Shown: positions 22,336 through 33,815 of the stretch, one piece after another | How positions within the stretch are numbered: the stretch's first letter is position 1 | Layout: each line of letters begins with the position of its first letter | NCBI GenBank assembly: GCA_964017185.1 | Contig: OZ024876.1 | Span: forward strand, 11,843,726 to 11,907,725 | Direction of reading: 5' to 3' | DNA length: 64,000 nt | Origin: Rugalucina vietnamica | Taxonomy: Eukaryota > Mollusca > Bivalvia > Lucinida > Lucinidae | The notes under the pieces: model-generated | Databases searched by the model: none | Told to the model about the DNA's origin: nothing | The model's input: only the letters and a program-made list of their open reading frames with translations | Translations under genes and position numbers: made by a program

Positions 22336-23867
22336 TCCAAAAATAAGGGGTATACCAACGAAATCGCTTATACAAGTGATTCATTACTTGCTTTTACTGC
22401 AGTTGGTGTTGTGCCCTGTGGCGGTCCTAAAAAGTCTCCCCGTACATCCTCGATAGTGCAGATTATATTTTCCTTTTGGTCTATTGAGATAGCGATGGTA
22501 TTCTGAGAAATCAGAAAATTATCTTCGGTTTAGATTCATTTTCTTAAACAACGTTTAATTTATTTGGCCCCATTTGGATTCTACAAGTCTTTATTTCGAC
22601 TACCCTGTTGAAAGATGCAAAATTCCAAAATACAGTTATTCTCTTTGGCTCCAAGATGCTAAATCTAAAGGGTCACTACAGAAGCTTAAATAGCCGAAAC
22701 CGCGGTATGGCCCATCCCCTTTCTCATTAATATTGTAAGGTAGGATGGCGTTGGAGGCGACTTAGCATGAATAGTTCATCACTTCAGGGAACACACGAGT
22801 ACCAGGGTTGTTAAGTAACTAATAACGAACTTGTCACATTTGCACTATCATTTAATCAAGTCATTAAAGTCAATAAATTCACTCATTCATCAATATCAAC
22901 AGTCATCCGGCGCGCAAATACACGTTTGTTGCCTTACAAATAAGACTGGTAAACAATATAGGGGCGTTTCTTCAATTATCAATACTGCTCATTAACAACT
23001 AAGCCCCAAAAGAATGTTCATACAACATGAAAACATAGCACAAGAGCGACACTGGCTGGCTGATGACATGGTACTCTGATTGGAAAATCTCACGAAACGG
23101 TGATCTGTCGCGTCCGTCGGCGATAAATAATTTATTCACGAAATACTTGATATGTGGTGGGATCCAATCGTGCAAGTTAAGAGGCAAATACTGAGGTGTA
23201 AAGAGCCTCCAGATGAAATAGATTTATGTAAAACTCAGGTGAACTATGAGAAAATGTGTGTAAATGCCTCAGCTTATAAACTTCGGTAAGTAGTTGTACT
23301 TAGTTACCAACAAACTTTGACCATTTAAAGGTTTCAAGATCTTTCAAATTTCGCGCTCTCGAAACTTGAGATTGGATGCCCAACGTCAGATTTGAATCGT
23401 ATATATAGTAAAGTAGTGTAGTACTACGCCATCAGTCAACCAATCAGATCGCCGTAAAATGACAACACGAGTGAACTACTTCGAGCTTCTCGCAAACAAG
23501 TGCAAGTGATTTCAAACTCCGGAGAAGTCCGAAATAAGAACGTAGAGATCCTTTTACAAACAATGTGATACAGAATAAAATGAAATAAATTGCAACTCTT
23601 CGGACTTCGTAATAATGGAAAGGACGACCTCCAAATATTTCCAAGGGGTGCGCAACGATACATGACGTCGAGCAGACGCTCGCGCGGAAATGACGTTCCG
23701 CATAACAAATACTCACAAAAATCGTTACTGAGATCACATCTCAAGGAGGTCCTCCTCATTAATTATGAAGTCCTTCGATGCAGTAACATCTACTCAGTAA
23801 TATGCAGTCAACGCTTTCTTCGATAACAGCCTTAAATATTTAGCAGGTACAGAAATTCATCCAGTCC

Positions 23868-25164
23868 CCCGGGGAGGGCACTCCCTGGTAAGCAGTGTAC
23901 CGATGCGTGATCAAAGGATTGTTGAACATACCCTAAACAGTGTGATCGACATTTAAAATTTGACCCCCCTTTTCACTGTGTTTGCTTTAAAATGTGACCC
24001 TTTCCTCTGTGTCCCGTCAAAAAGTACCCCTTTCCACTGTAGTCAACTAAAACACTGGAATGCAATAATTCTTTTATAACCACGTGAAGATGCTATATGT
24101 GTAATATGCAAAAAATCTGCCTGATGGCTTCAGAGAAGTAATTTTAAAATATAGACAGACTACAGTAACGGAAGATGGATGCCAGGTACCTGCCTATCCT
24201 ATAAGATCACCTTTGAGACTTTGGCTCTGTTGGGTTAAAATGCTTATAAATGTGGAACTGATATGATCATAAACAAACATTTGGTCATGCAATCAACACA
24301 TGAAATAGCTAAAGTTACAAATAGGCAACATACAGATACAATAAGAAAAGATGGCAAACCTTAAAATGCACATACAAAAGAAATTGTCATCACTGAAACG
24401 AGAAACAGACTAACCACAGAGGAAGTATCGCCTTGGAACTGTCAGTAATAAAGTATTGGGGGTTTAAATTTTTTTCAGGGCTTTCAAGCTTTGCCCTCAG
24501 CATCTGAATTTGTTCAAATGTACACAGAAAATTGACACAAATATATATGAAATAATGGTTGGTTGGTTAATTTTGTGTTTTGTCCCACTAAACAGCTAAG
24601 GTAATATGGCGATAGGAAATTAGTTTAAGTCTTGTACGAAAAACCGGAGAAGCCTGGAATTGAACCCTGGTTTACAAGGCAAGCAGCTTTCCCACTACAC
24701 CACTAGGCTTCTATACATACTTGAAATAAATCTTGATATAGTAGATAGATACCAAGCACTTACATATAGCAAGCATTATGGAGAGCAGGGTACAAAAGAC
24801 AAGATTTAATACAAACCATTTTTATTTGTATGAACTACTCAATTAGCAGAAACAATAATTTCTATTGAAACAACACACATTGTTGAACAGAAAGGGAAAA
24901 TCGTATCTTATCCCTTAGGTTTTAGACATTTTAGTCATTTCGGCCCAAAACATATCGGCCAAGGACGCCTCGGTCCACCCCTTTTCACAGCGTTTTAGCA
25001 GAATTGTAAAAAACATACCCTTTTTCCACAAAAACGACATTTTGCCTACCCTAAATGATGTCAGCGCTGCGCACTGCCCTTCTTGAAAAAAAGTACCCTT
25101 TCTCATCGTTTTTTTGATCACGCATCGGTACACTGCTTACCAGGGAGTGCCCCCCCCCCCCGGG
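23868..25164. mobile_element. 8-bp-TSD TIR element nested in the LTR (hAT-like)
   Basis: The inverted ends of about 45 bp share GCACTCCCTGGTAAGCAGTG then TACCGATGCGTGATC. The tips are C/G runs. TCCAGTCC occurs at 23860-23867 and 25165-25172, an 8-bp duplication typical of hAT elements. The interior is non-coding and holds a SINE. Confidence 0.68.
24556..24721 (-). mobile_element. tRNA-derived SINE
   Basis: The minus strand begins with a tRNA-like head. It has a box A region TAGTGGTGTAGTGGG and a perfect box B GGTTCAATTCC. It continues into a body and ends in a GTTAACCAACCAACC-type tail. TGAAATAA flanks it at 24548-24555 and 24722-24729. The anticodon stem of the head does not pair, so it is a SINE, not a tRNA gene. 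Confidence 0.82.
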
Positions 25165-25674
25165 TCCAGTCCGCAAGGGAGGTTAATCGGTCAATGTTTA
25201 CATTTTGCCGGTGACATTTAAAAACTTGTGAAATGAAAGTTTATAAATTAAGAATTAAAATGACTTCTATCCCTGTGATTGGAAAGTCCTTGATTTCTAC
25301 AAACATTCCTGGTTCAAGTTCGTGTGCAGAAGACAGACTGGCAGTTGAAAACAAACGATTCTTGTGCTTCAGAATTTGACAGTTCGTAACGGTTCCGCTA
25401 AACAGGTAGATTCAAGTCACTTTCGTTTGACCGTTTCTAGATTGCTATTTGTTCTAAACAGTTGATGATCATTCATAATCGGACACATTAACCATGGACA
25501 GCCAGGATAAATTACCGCTCACGTCCTGAATGGTGAAATCTTCATCCTTTTTGTAGACAGTTTACAGTCGGGGTGGGTGGGTAAGTCAATATGATCACTA
25601 CGAAGTCAACGAAGTCAATATGATCACTACCAGTTCGATTGAAGGAGACCCCCCCCCCCCCGGGAGACTCTTAC

Positions 25675-26868
25675 ACTCTCCCCACCTTCAGGAATGAATA
25701 TTCTCCTGAATATTATTACTTATATTGACTGCCACAACACTGTATGACTTACACTTTTATCACTTATTATTGACCTGTGTAGTAGAGAATCAAAGACCTG
25801 CCTTAATACCTCACAAAACCACCCTTAAAACAGCATACATCATGGCTTTATGTGGTCTTAATGCCTAGTCAACGATTTTCACTACACAGGAAATCGTACA
25901 CTATTTCACACTTTGGCTCACTAACACGTTTGTTGAATTCACTTATTGTAGGGTAGCATCCGAAGATTGAAAAGGTTCCTGAGAAGTAACTCGCTTATAT
26001 GAGGTAACAACAGAGGTCCTGGAGTAACATCAGGACCCTGCAAATACGGTTCCACCATTACTCCATTGAGGGACCAAGATATCCCGGGGAAGCACGAGTT
26101 GTACGAGGTATCAACAGCGATCCTGGGGTAACATCAGGACCCTGCCAATACGATTCCACCATTATTCGAACGTTTTTCCAAGAGATTCCAGGGAAACATA
26201 AGTTGTACGAGGTATCAACAGAGATCCTGGGGTAACATCAGGACCCCTCTAATTCCATTCCACCATTTCTCGAACACTATTCCAGGAGATCCCAGGGTAA
26301 TGTCAGGATCTGCTACGGTGATATCGAACAATCTTGAGACACAATTCCCCTTGGGTTGGAAAGTGATTTATCATCACTGACCAGCTACCATGTTGTCGTG
26401 GATGTCACATTAATAAACTTCATAAAATCGTAGTGTGTTGTTGTATTTTGAATCAGTAGGAAAGTGGTAACTCTCCACCCGCCTTTCCGGAAAGACAAAT
26501 AAATAAAGGTATTCTTGATAGAGTCACCCGGTATAGCCTCTCACTGACCTCTGACTCCAAATGAGCCAGAGGGAAGTAATAACCGCTTCTCCGCAATGAC
26601 TCGCCACCCGGTTTAGCCCCTGGATCCAGTCAACTCGCTGCATTCTGACTCCATGTAAGTCAGAATGAAGAGATAACTCTCCACCCGCTTCCTTCGCAGT
26701 GGCATCAAGAAGGTATGTGTCCTGAGTGATCAGTTCAAGATACGATACCAAAGAACGATGTGAGCTCCCATCGATAGAATAATCTTGTCTTCCAGTCTAG
26801 CCTCTGGATCCAGTCTTCCCACTGTCCTCTGAATCCCTCTTCATCTTCAATTTCATCTTTACAACACA
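25675..26868 (-). other. LTR element 3' internal region, with about 108-bp tandem repeats
   Basis: Between the integrase remnant and the purine tract there is non-coding sequence. At about 25990-26330 three to four units of about 108 bp repeat a GTATCAACAGNGATCCTGGG box and an ACATCAGGACCC box. A second short pair with a CTCTCCACCCGC box occurs near 26470-26700. Confidence 0.6.
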
Positions 26869-27208
26869 CTACGGTATGTTCTTCCCGCGACATGGTATAA
26901 GGTGATCAAGATGGTAAACCTTGATAGGATGACTTGGAAATTTCTTCACCAAGTAGATAAGATCATCCAAGTCAGTAACTAAATTTTTGGTAGGACTTCC
27001 AATTACAGCCTGCACCGGTAGCACAACCTCCCTTTCAACATCATCACATTGGAAGTCTTTCCAGTGCTGGAGTTCACGGATGCTTGGTTAGCCATCATGA
27101 CTTGCCGAAGATACTCATCCCACCAAGTAACAGTTTCGTCAAAATATCGAATACAGGCGGCTGAATCAGCATTTACGGTAGGCCATGCCACATCCATCGA
27201 CCCCTGGC
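26869..27208 (-). pseudogene. Integrase C-terminal remnant
   Basis: Downstream of gag, the minus strand encodes the tail of a retroviral-type integrase. One frame gives WWDEYLRQVMMANQASVNSS and STGKTSNVMML, which is the end of the catalytic core. A neighbouring frame gives EVVLPVQAVIGSP and IKVYHLDHLIPCRGKNIP before a stop at 26869-26871, which is the C-terminal module. A frameshift separates the two pieces, and everything upstream in pol is deleted. The remnant has no activity of its own. Confidence 0.72.
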
Positions 27209-28444
27209 CTAGTAAAGAGCAGACGGGTTCTCGTTTCCCGACTCCTGTCCATTAGAAGCTTGAAACTCATCTATGCATTTCTTATAAACTGGACAGTCTT
27301 GAAGAAAGTGCTGAGGAGATTGGCAAATAAAACCTACACCTCGGCGGACAGTTTGCCTACGGGAACTGTCTTTTGCACCATTAGACTGTAGACAACGTTC
27401 TATTATCTCCAGGCGTTCAAGTATTTGATTGAGAATAGGCTCGTTGGTATCCTGGGCTTGCGATCTGTCGTTTGATTTGGACTTGTTATTGTTCCGGTTC
27501 TGGTGATACCTACTATAGTTGGAAGGTCCCAAATCAGCTGTGTCGTTGGTAGCTCGAACAATGTTCTTCTTCTCTGTGCCTTCTCCAAGTATAGCTCCAT
27601 ATCTCTCTACAATCTCTTCTGCAGACTCAATAGTTCGACAGCCCCGATCAATGCATCGGCATTTCATCTCGAGTGTGATAGCTTTGTAAAACAGGTGTAA
27701 GGCAAGAGACTCCTGTGCATCTGTCCCTAAATCTGGATAAGCACGCTGGGCTAGAAGTCTCAGGTCATTTACTAGGGAGGCGATCGTCTCGGCTGATCCG
27801 CTCTCACTGGTCTCAAATTTCGTCAGGTATCGACTCTGTTGACGAACACTGCCGAACCTTTCACTCAATTTCTGGACAAGTCTGTGGTAGGAACTTTGAT
27901 CTTCTGGACTAAGTCCTAAGTTGAAAGCTCTGGCTTGACTCTTCAAGCACGCCGGTAGAATCAACTGTTTATGTGTTTCTGACCAATGCCCAAAGTCCGC
28001 ACAGTTCTGGAAGTAGGCGATATACTGGTCCCAGTCATCTTCACCGTTGTAGAACTCTGGCTTCACCTGCACGCGTCGATGCTGTTGGACTGTGGCCTTC
28101 GGCACTGGCTTAATGTAGCGCTGTGGGTAGAACCTAGCTCCGGCTGATCTGCTTCTGACATGGTCACCGGCCTCATGGCGTCTATCCGGGCTTCGGTTGG
28201 AGTACATGGAAGCAAACATCTCATTAGGTCGATCTCTGGCCCTCTGGTCACGTACTACCTGTGGCTCAGGCACAAGAGCGGGGATAGGGGAAGGAAGTGG
28301 GGATTCTCTTCGGGGAACGTCATCAGGGTCGTAAAGGTTCAGCCTCGGCACTGAACTTAGTTGGATCATATCTCCCTGTCCTTCCTCATCTACGTCATTA
28401 GCGATGTTGAAATGAATTTCACTGTCACTGTCTGTATCAGCCAT
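27209..28444 (-). CDS. gag: Gag-like polyprotein of the LTR retrotransposon
   Basis: This 411-codon frame starts at the first ATG about 160 bp downstream of the primer-binding site. It is the structural protein of a Gypsy-class element and would assemble virus-like particles. Residues 1-120 are acidic and proline-rich. Roughly 130-290 form a capsid-like region, starting KPEFYNGEDDWDQYIAYFQN and including an RFGSVRQQSRYLTKFET segment. A basic, asparagine-rich linker follows. The C-terminal zinc-knuckle remnant is CQSPQHFLQDC. Its first cysteine position reads Gly, so the CCHC knuckle is degenerate. The frame is intact, while pol downstream is deleted. Conservation of gag without pol suggests either a recent deletion or mobilisation in trans. 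Confidence 0.85.
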   Translation of the reverse strand: MADTDSDSEIHFNIANDVDEEGQGDMIQLSSVPRLNLYDPDDVPRRESPLPSPIPALVPEPQVVRDQRARDRPNEMFASMYSNRSPDRRHEAGDHVRSRSAGARFYPQRYIKPVPKATVQQHRRVQVKPEFYNGEDDWDQYIAYFQNCADFGHWSETHKQLILPACLKSQARAFNLGLSPEDQSSYHRLVQKLSERFGSVRQQSRYLTKFETSESGSAETIASLVNDLRLLAQRAYPDLGTDAQESLALHLFYKAITLEMKCRCIDRGCRTIESAEEIVERYGAILGEGTEKKNIVRATNDTADLGPSNYSRYHQNRNNNKSKSNDRSQAQDTNEPILNQILERLEIIERCLQSNGAKDSSRRQTVRRGVGFICQSPQHFLQDCPVYKKCIDEFQASNGQESGNENPSALY

Positions 28445-28606
28445 TATAGTCTTAAATAAAAACGGTTATGTCTCTTCACTTCTTTAAAGTATAAAAATAG
28501 ATATACGTACAAAATCTTAAGTTGATGTTATCATTTTAACCACCACATATAGTTCTTCATCTTCTAGCGTTGATTCGTACCACTGGATGCCTTTTGGAAT
28601 AGACAT

Positions 28607-28624
28607 CCCACTTCTGACACCAAA
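28607..28624 (-). promoter_or_regulatory. tRNA primer-binding site
   Basis: Reading on the minus strand directly after the 5' LTR end TTACA, the sequence TTTGGTGTCAGAAGTGGG has the TGG start and form of a reverse-transcription primer-binding site. It is the counterpart of the shorter element's site at 327-344. Confidence 0.8.
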
Positions 28625-29327
28625 TGTAAGGCACCTCCACTTAGGATGGCGTTGGAGGCGACTTAGCATGAATAGTTCATCACTTCAGGGAACACACGAG
28701 TACCAGGGATGTTAAGTAACTAATAACGAACTTGTCACATTTGCACTATCATTTAATCAAGTCATTAAAGTCAATAAATTCACTCATCATTCATCAATAT
28801 CAACAGTCATCCGGCGCGCAAATACACGTTTGTTGCCTTACAAATAAGACTGGTAAACAATATAGGGGCGTTTCTTCAATTATCAATACTGCTCATTAAC
28901 AACTAAGCCCCAAAAGAATGTTCATACAACATGAAAACATAGCACAAGAGCGACACTGGCTGGCTGATGACATGGTACTCTCATTAGAAAATCTCACGAA
29001 ACGGTGAACTGGCGCGTCCGTCGGCGATAAATAATTTATTCACGAAATACTTGATATGTGGTGGGATCCAATTGTGCAAGTTAAGAGGCAAATACTGAGG
29101 TGTAAAGAGCCTTCAGATGAAATAGATTTATGTAAAACTCAGGTAAACTATGAGAAAATGTGTGTAAATGCCTCAGCTTATAAACTTCGGTAAGTAGTTG
29201 TACTTAGTTACCAACAAACTTTGACCGTTTAAAGGTTTCAAGATCTTTCAAATTTCGCGCTCTCGAAACTTGAGATTGGATGCCCAACGTCAGATTTGAA
29301 TCGTATATATAGTAAAGTAGTGTAGTT
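28625..29327 (-). repeat. 5' LTR, truncated
   Basis: It is nearly identical to 22734-23424 over about 690 bp, including the GGATGGCGTTGGAGGCGACT and CATCCGGCGCGCAAATACAC segments. It stops abruptly after TAGTGTAGT, where MITE sequence resumes, so its upstream (U3) portion has been lost. Confidence 0.8.
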
Positions 29328-29403
29328 TAAAATCACCGATTTTTGTCATAATAAGCGATTTTGTTGGTATACAAACCCCTTTATTTTTCGATATATCTCT
29401 TAA

Positions 29404-29890
29404 TTGATTTTTGAAGGTTTACCTGTAGTAAGTCTTTGGAGACTATTGACCCCCCCCCCCCCGCCCCGCCGTGGCCATTTGAGGGACAATTTATGTAGAG
29501 GACTATTAGCCATTGCCACATACCAAATATCAAAACTGTGGGCCTTGTGGTTTCGGAGAAGAAGATTTTTTTTTTATTTTTCAATTAAAACTGATGTGTT
29601 GCTATGCCAACCAGAGACCCAAAAACAATATGCAACATTTCTAACTGCCAAGTAATGCTGTGTGTATAATTTGGTCATCATCAGCCATTTGGCTGTGGAG
29701 ATATTGATTTTTGAAGGTTCTCCTATAGTAAGTCTATAGAGACTATCAACCCCCCGGGGGTGGCCAGATTTGAACCCAAGGGCATGATTTATGTTAGGGA
29801 CAAGTATCCATTCCCACATACTAAATATCAAAGCCGTGGGCCTTGTGGTGTCAGTGAAATAAATTGTCCTCCGCTTTTTTGGCTTCCCGT
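29404..29890 (+). repeat. Tandem family D, about three units
   Basis: Units of about 165 bp contain AGTAAGTCTNTNGAGACTAT, a C-rich run, a GGCCATTTGA / TGGCCAGATTTGAACCC box, AATTTATGTAGAGGAC and GTGGGCCTTGTGGTTTC. The same unit makes up 48030-49460 and 36620-36960. Confidence 0.75.
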
Positions 29891-29899
29891 CATTACGTC

Positions 29900-30480
29900 A
29901 TTCCGTCTGTCCTTCCGTCCCCCTATAGGAGTGTGTACCTTGTGTACGCAACTCCTCCTACAGTTTTATTTCAATTCTTTTGAAACTTAGCAGTTGTCTT
30001 GATCGTGCTTTGAATATATGCAGGTGGTTTGGATATTATCCTGAGATTAATTTTTGACACTTTCTTCGCAATTTGAACTTAGTCATGTTCGGGTATTTTG
30101 ACAATGAAAGCGAATGAACAGTGGGTTCCTTGAATGCGCAACTACTCCTACAGTTTTATTCCGATTCTTTTGAAACTTTACATATGTCTTGACCATGCTT
30201 TGAAAATAGGTTTGTGGTTTGGATATGATCTTCAAATTAATTTTTTATCATTTTTTAGCAATTTGAACTTAGTCTTGACAGATGTTGTGACCATGCTTTG
30301 AATATATGCATGTGGTTTGGATATTCTCCTCAGATTGATTTTACTACTATTTTTGCAATTTGAACTTTGATATTTTTCGGACATTTTCACAATGAAAGTG
30401 AGGTACCTATTGGGGGCATAATGTTTCATAAACACATTTTCTAGTTTAGAGATGACATTCAAAACGTCATACAGAAATAC
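29900..30480. repeat. Tandem repeat, about 200 bp x 2.6
   Basis: Units share CGCAACTNCTCCTACAGTTT, TTCTTTTGAAACTT, a CATGCTTTGAATATATGCA box, GTGGTTTGGATAT, and CAATTTGAACTT. They follow a TCCGTCTGTCCTTCCGTCCC lead-in like the one in Helentron-like copies. The following 30480-31560 holds no recognised element or gene. Confidence 0.65.
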
Positions 30481-31569
30481 CCTGTCATTAACTTTTTATC
30501 GCCTGTAACGTAACGGCGCTCTCAATTTACGAGGGCCATCCAATAAGTTCTGACAATGTCATCATAAAACAAAACCCATTAGGCTAAGGTGTGATTTAGT
30601 TAAATTCACATGTACCTGCATATATATGGACTGACACCAGCTAGAAAAATATTAACAATGCTGCCAATGCAACGGTTGCTAGGCAACTGAAGACCAGAAG
30701 GTAAAAGGTCATGACATTATAATCCATTTTCAAACAGTTTCATACATACAGCAAAGTCCTCTTTAAGATTTTATATGTATATGAAAAAAGGCCCTACATA
30801 AGTCATGTTTGCCTGCCATAGTGAGTGACTTTGCCTGAAATTGCAACTTTTGTAGGGTTTTGTTTTCGACGTGACCATTTTGACAATGTAATTTTACCAT
30901 AAAATTAGGGTTGTACTGCAAAGTGTAGTAAATTTTATATATTGCAGTCATTGCATGTCAGTCTTTATCTGCGTTCAGAAGACCATACAACAACTACATC
31001 AAAGAATGTATCCATTAATATGTAAGCTGTTATGTATACGTAACGGAAGCGTTCAAAATGTACAATAATACTTACAGTGAGAAAAATGTTAAGTATTATC
31101 TTGTTGCTTAGCAACCGTGCATGGCCGAAGCTAGTGAGTCAATGTTATTGCATTAGCTGCTTTTTGTGGGCCTGTTGGGTATTCCAAATATATCAAAAAC
31201 CACTTATATGACTAACCAAAGAAACACATTGAAGCTTTTGCTTACCCTACCTCCAGTAAAAATACAGACAAAATCGCAATTTGCGTGGTCATGAGTTTTG
31301 ACAGTGCTGCATACAAATGGTTACAGCATCGAATCCGATTGTAATAGAGACTTCATATTTCACACACCAGTAGGCATCATACACCCTTTTAAAGATATGA
31401 GACCATTGTCAGGGTTTATTGGAGTAAGTTAGTTTAGTTTTCGACTGAATGTTTGCTGAAAGTTTACACTGTATGTTCTTCAATATGCAAGCCATTTACA
31501 GTGACTACGACATGTGATTGTCGACCTACAGGCCAAAAGTAGTTATATATGCAAATACGAAAATTTGCT

Positions 31570-31790
31570 CATCTAATATCAAGAGATTTTTTTCAGAAGA
31601 AAATATTGAACATTTTAATTAAAAAAAAGTAATTTTTTAACATTTTCGCTGAAACCATACATTGTGGGTACACGTTAGAACCGCCTCGCCGAAAAGGCTC
31701 TGACGAGTACACACAATCTATGTTTGGATCGAAAATTAGGAAAATAGTTATACACCTGTAAACTCCAGTTTTTCTATACTGACGTCAGCA
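31570..31790 (-). mobile_element. Hairpin MITE family H, diverged copy 3
   Basis: The palindrome core CATACATTGTGGGTACACGT faces CACAATCTATGTTTGGA, with a decayed CCGCCTCGCCGAAAAGG centre. The TATACACCTGTAAACTCCAG stretch is the reversed TACCCC box. The copy is old and degenerate. Confidence 0.55.
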
Positions 31791-32160
31791 AAAAACGTCT
31801 CAGTCAACTTTGACACGTTATACTGACAATATTAACAAATCTAATTATTTTAAGTATTGGTCATATATTTTGTTAACCTTTCACGCATTTTGAAATGCTA
31901 AAATTGAATTATTCAGACAGCTGCTGGAAAAATGACATGCTGTTGAAAATATACACCACTCGCTAAATCCCTATTCTGTTCATGAATCGGTCTATCAGAC
32001 ATCGCTTCTTTCGATTACTGAAAGACTCCTTTGCAATACTAACACATAAGCCATAGAGTGTGATATCCATACGTGACCATATGTTGTTGAAATACATTTT
32101 TTTTTTTTTTTTTTTTTGAAAACCGATTTTTGTTCTCTAGCGTAATTGACGTCACTGCAG

Positions 32161-32359
32161 CTAATGATCAATGTTTAAATGGTCAAAATGGTCAAAACGT
32201 TTTCAACGGCTATCCTGGCATGGCTATTGGACAAAGAATAGTTTCTATTGTTAATTTTTCTGCCTTTCAGCGTGAAACAAAGGTCCTTACGGATAACGTG
32301 TATTTGACGTCTAAGGAAAAAAGCATCAGAATACCATTGCACCATTCTTTGCTTTTCGT
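32161..32359 (+). CDS. Internal exon 3 of the unrecognised gene
   Basis: The acceptor is read as CACTGCAG (ends 32160). Using the nearer CTCTAG at 32140 would put a stop at the junction with exon 21615-21691. The 199-nt exon begins with two bases that complete the split codon (Ser). The translation includes NDQCLNGQNGQNVFNGYPGM, AIGQRIVSIVNFSAFQRET and LTSKEKSIRIPLHHSLLF, with an NFS sequon. The donor is GTGAAA at 32360, a weak match, chosen because it is the only site in the open frame that gives the phase required by the next exon. It lies 43 bp after a 19-nt T run. Confidence 0.6.
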
Positions 32360-33230
32360 GTGAAATAATGCGACCACGTTATGAAAATTAACATGGTGTG
32401 GATATGAATATAACAGCATCGTTTTAGTATAGTTGCTAATGTCAATCATATCGTGGCCACTTTTTGTTAATCAGTGTTTCTATATACCAGACTGTTTGTT
32501 TTCATGAGTAGATTAAGAAAATGTTTCCTGCCATTTTATCTTTCAACTTTCAAAGTCAAGTGAAATTCGTATGACCTATCGTGACTATGCTTAGTAAAAA
32601 AAAAAAACTTAATAAAACATGCACATGTCGAAATAAGCAATAAATGACCTTCATTATGATAAGCATCTATGTCTGATTTCATATTTGGTCAGTTCTACCG
32701 TCAATCCTAATAGGTTGCCATAGCAACTAAGATTTTCAAAAAGACAAATAGAAAATTTTGGATATTTGACAATTGAAGATTTATGACAATTCTAGTTTCT
32801 TATTTCATGAAACAAATATATATGATAAATATATATGATACCTTGATTGTCAAACATCAAAAGTTGTTGTTACGCATAGCTTTGAAAACTGCTGTCTGCC
32901 ATTTTCTTATTTACACTTTCAAGGTCAAGGTCAAAGGACAATGGTCACAGTCATAGAATTCATAGGACTTGTGATAAAATCGAGTTTTATGGTTGAAATT
33001 CGATTAATATTTAGTACAAAACTGGTTATGTGCAAAGTTAATACCAAACGTATTTCTGAAATGTTTCATCGTCAGAATTCGTAAGCACGTCAAAAAGATT
33101 TTGCTACAAAAGCATCGGCGAAAGAGCTACGGTAACAAAAATCGACAGAGGGAATCTTATGCCGAAGCGAACGATTGTCCCGGACTATGGAGTCGCTTCG
33201 AACGCTTCGTTCCTCCTATTCTTTTCTCAG
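32360..33230. other. Intron without recognised feature
   Basis: The sequence is AT-rich, with a short TATATATGATA direct repeat near 32819-32840 and TTTCAAGGTCAAGGTCAAAG at 32918-32937. No gene or complete element is seen. Confidence 0.5.
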
Positions 33231-33400
33231 TGTGAAAAGTCCCTACGTTATTTTCAACTTCACGTGGTCCAGTAATGTCACGTCTCAAAATCTTGATGTT
33301 TTTAAGTTTGTAAAACGACTTTGCACGGCTTTCAAGAATTTTCACGTCAAAAACATCTGTATAATGACGTCAGGATGCATTTTTAAAAATGTGCACCTAG
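33231..33400 (+). CDS. Internal exon 4 of the unrecognised gene
   Basis: The acceptor is TTCTTTTCTCAG (ends 33230). The 170-nt block starts with one base. If it ends at the GC-type donor CTAG/GCAAGT (33401), it leaves one base, which matches the two-base start of exon 35220. The translation includes VKSPYVIFNFTWSSNVTSQN and LDVFKFVKRLCTAFKNF, with NFT and NVT sequons and three cysteines. The 3' border is the least secure in the gene, because an earlier donor would also be possible. The 5' half looks strongly coding. Confidence 0.58.
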
Positions 33401-33815
33401 GCAAGTTTTGAGAAAAGTGCGCATCTTAACCAAATTTGATTTATGCTATATACTATAGGAGAGAAAGTGAAAATTTCGATTGGCCAAGTTATGCAACATT
33501 TTCGATATCGATGAGGCGTTCTTTATTGACGTCAGTATGTATAAAAGGGAATAAATATTATATAGAGATGTTATCCTGATAGTTTGACGTCATGTTCTAT
33601 ACGAACTGCTACACTTGTACGAGGTCGTTTATCTGTGGGCAACTTTTTGTAAGCTGCACTGATTTATTCACGACACCATACACTGTACTATCACTTACGC
33701 CTTCGATTTGTTAAATGAGTTTAACACTCTGATTTTGTCCTGCATCAAAACCTGACCCTAGACAGTTCATTAGGCAAATGTCCTCATTTTTGACGAACCA
33801 GTATTGTAACAGAAA

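Larger units (their letters stand above)
22734..25674 (-). repeat. 3' LTR (about 1.65 kb without its nested insertion)
   Basis: The minus-strand start is TGTAAGAGTCTCCC, directly after a purine tract. The minus-strand end is CGCCATCCTACCTTACA. A 1.3-kb nested element (23868-25164) interrupts it. Relative to the 5' LTR it lacks a 10-bp block near 22741. Open frames within it have no recognisable product. Confidence 0.65.
22734..29327 (-). mobile_element. Gypsy-type LTR retrotransposon, pol-deleted, with truncated 5' LTR
   Basis: The plus-strand left copy (22734-25674) is the 3' LTR and the right copy (28625-29327) is the truncated 5' LTR, so the element reads leftwards. The shared segment is about 690 bp and nearly identical. 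The left copy continues past the point where the right copy stops. It ends at TCTTACA, next to CTCTCCCCACCTTC, which on the minus strand is a polypurine tract followed by TGTAAGA. The primer-binding site is at 28624-28607 and gag at 28444-27209. Then comes a short integrase tail. Protease, reverse transcriptase and RNase H are missing, so the copy cannot move on its own. The near-identity of the LTRs suggests recent insertion. Confidence 0.75.
22336..29398. mobile_element. MITE (family F/G) split by an LTR retrotransposon
   Basis: The left piece 22336-22733 begins AATAAGGGGTATACCAACGA. The right piece 29328-29398 ends with the complement (AGCGATTTTGTTGGTATAC). The interior matches a dispersed repeat also present inverted at 36100-36620, with shared GTACGGGGAGACTTTTTAGG and CTTTAAGTGCAGTGAGCATA-type boxes. 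Everything between the pieces belongs to the LTR element. Confidence 0.55.

Noticed and set aside
24640..24712. tRNA gene (box A and box B present)
   Set aside because: The anticodon stem does not pair and the sequence continues into a SINE body with flanking duplications.
32131..32160. Acceptor CTCTAG at 32140 for exon 3
   Set aside because: Joining there to exon 21615-21691 creates an immediate stop codon; CTGCAG at 32160 restores the frame.
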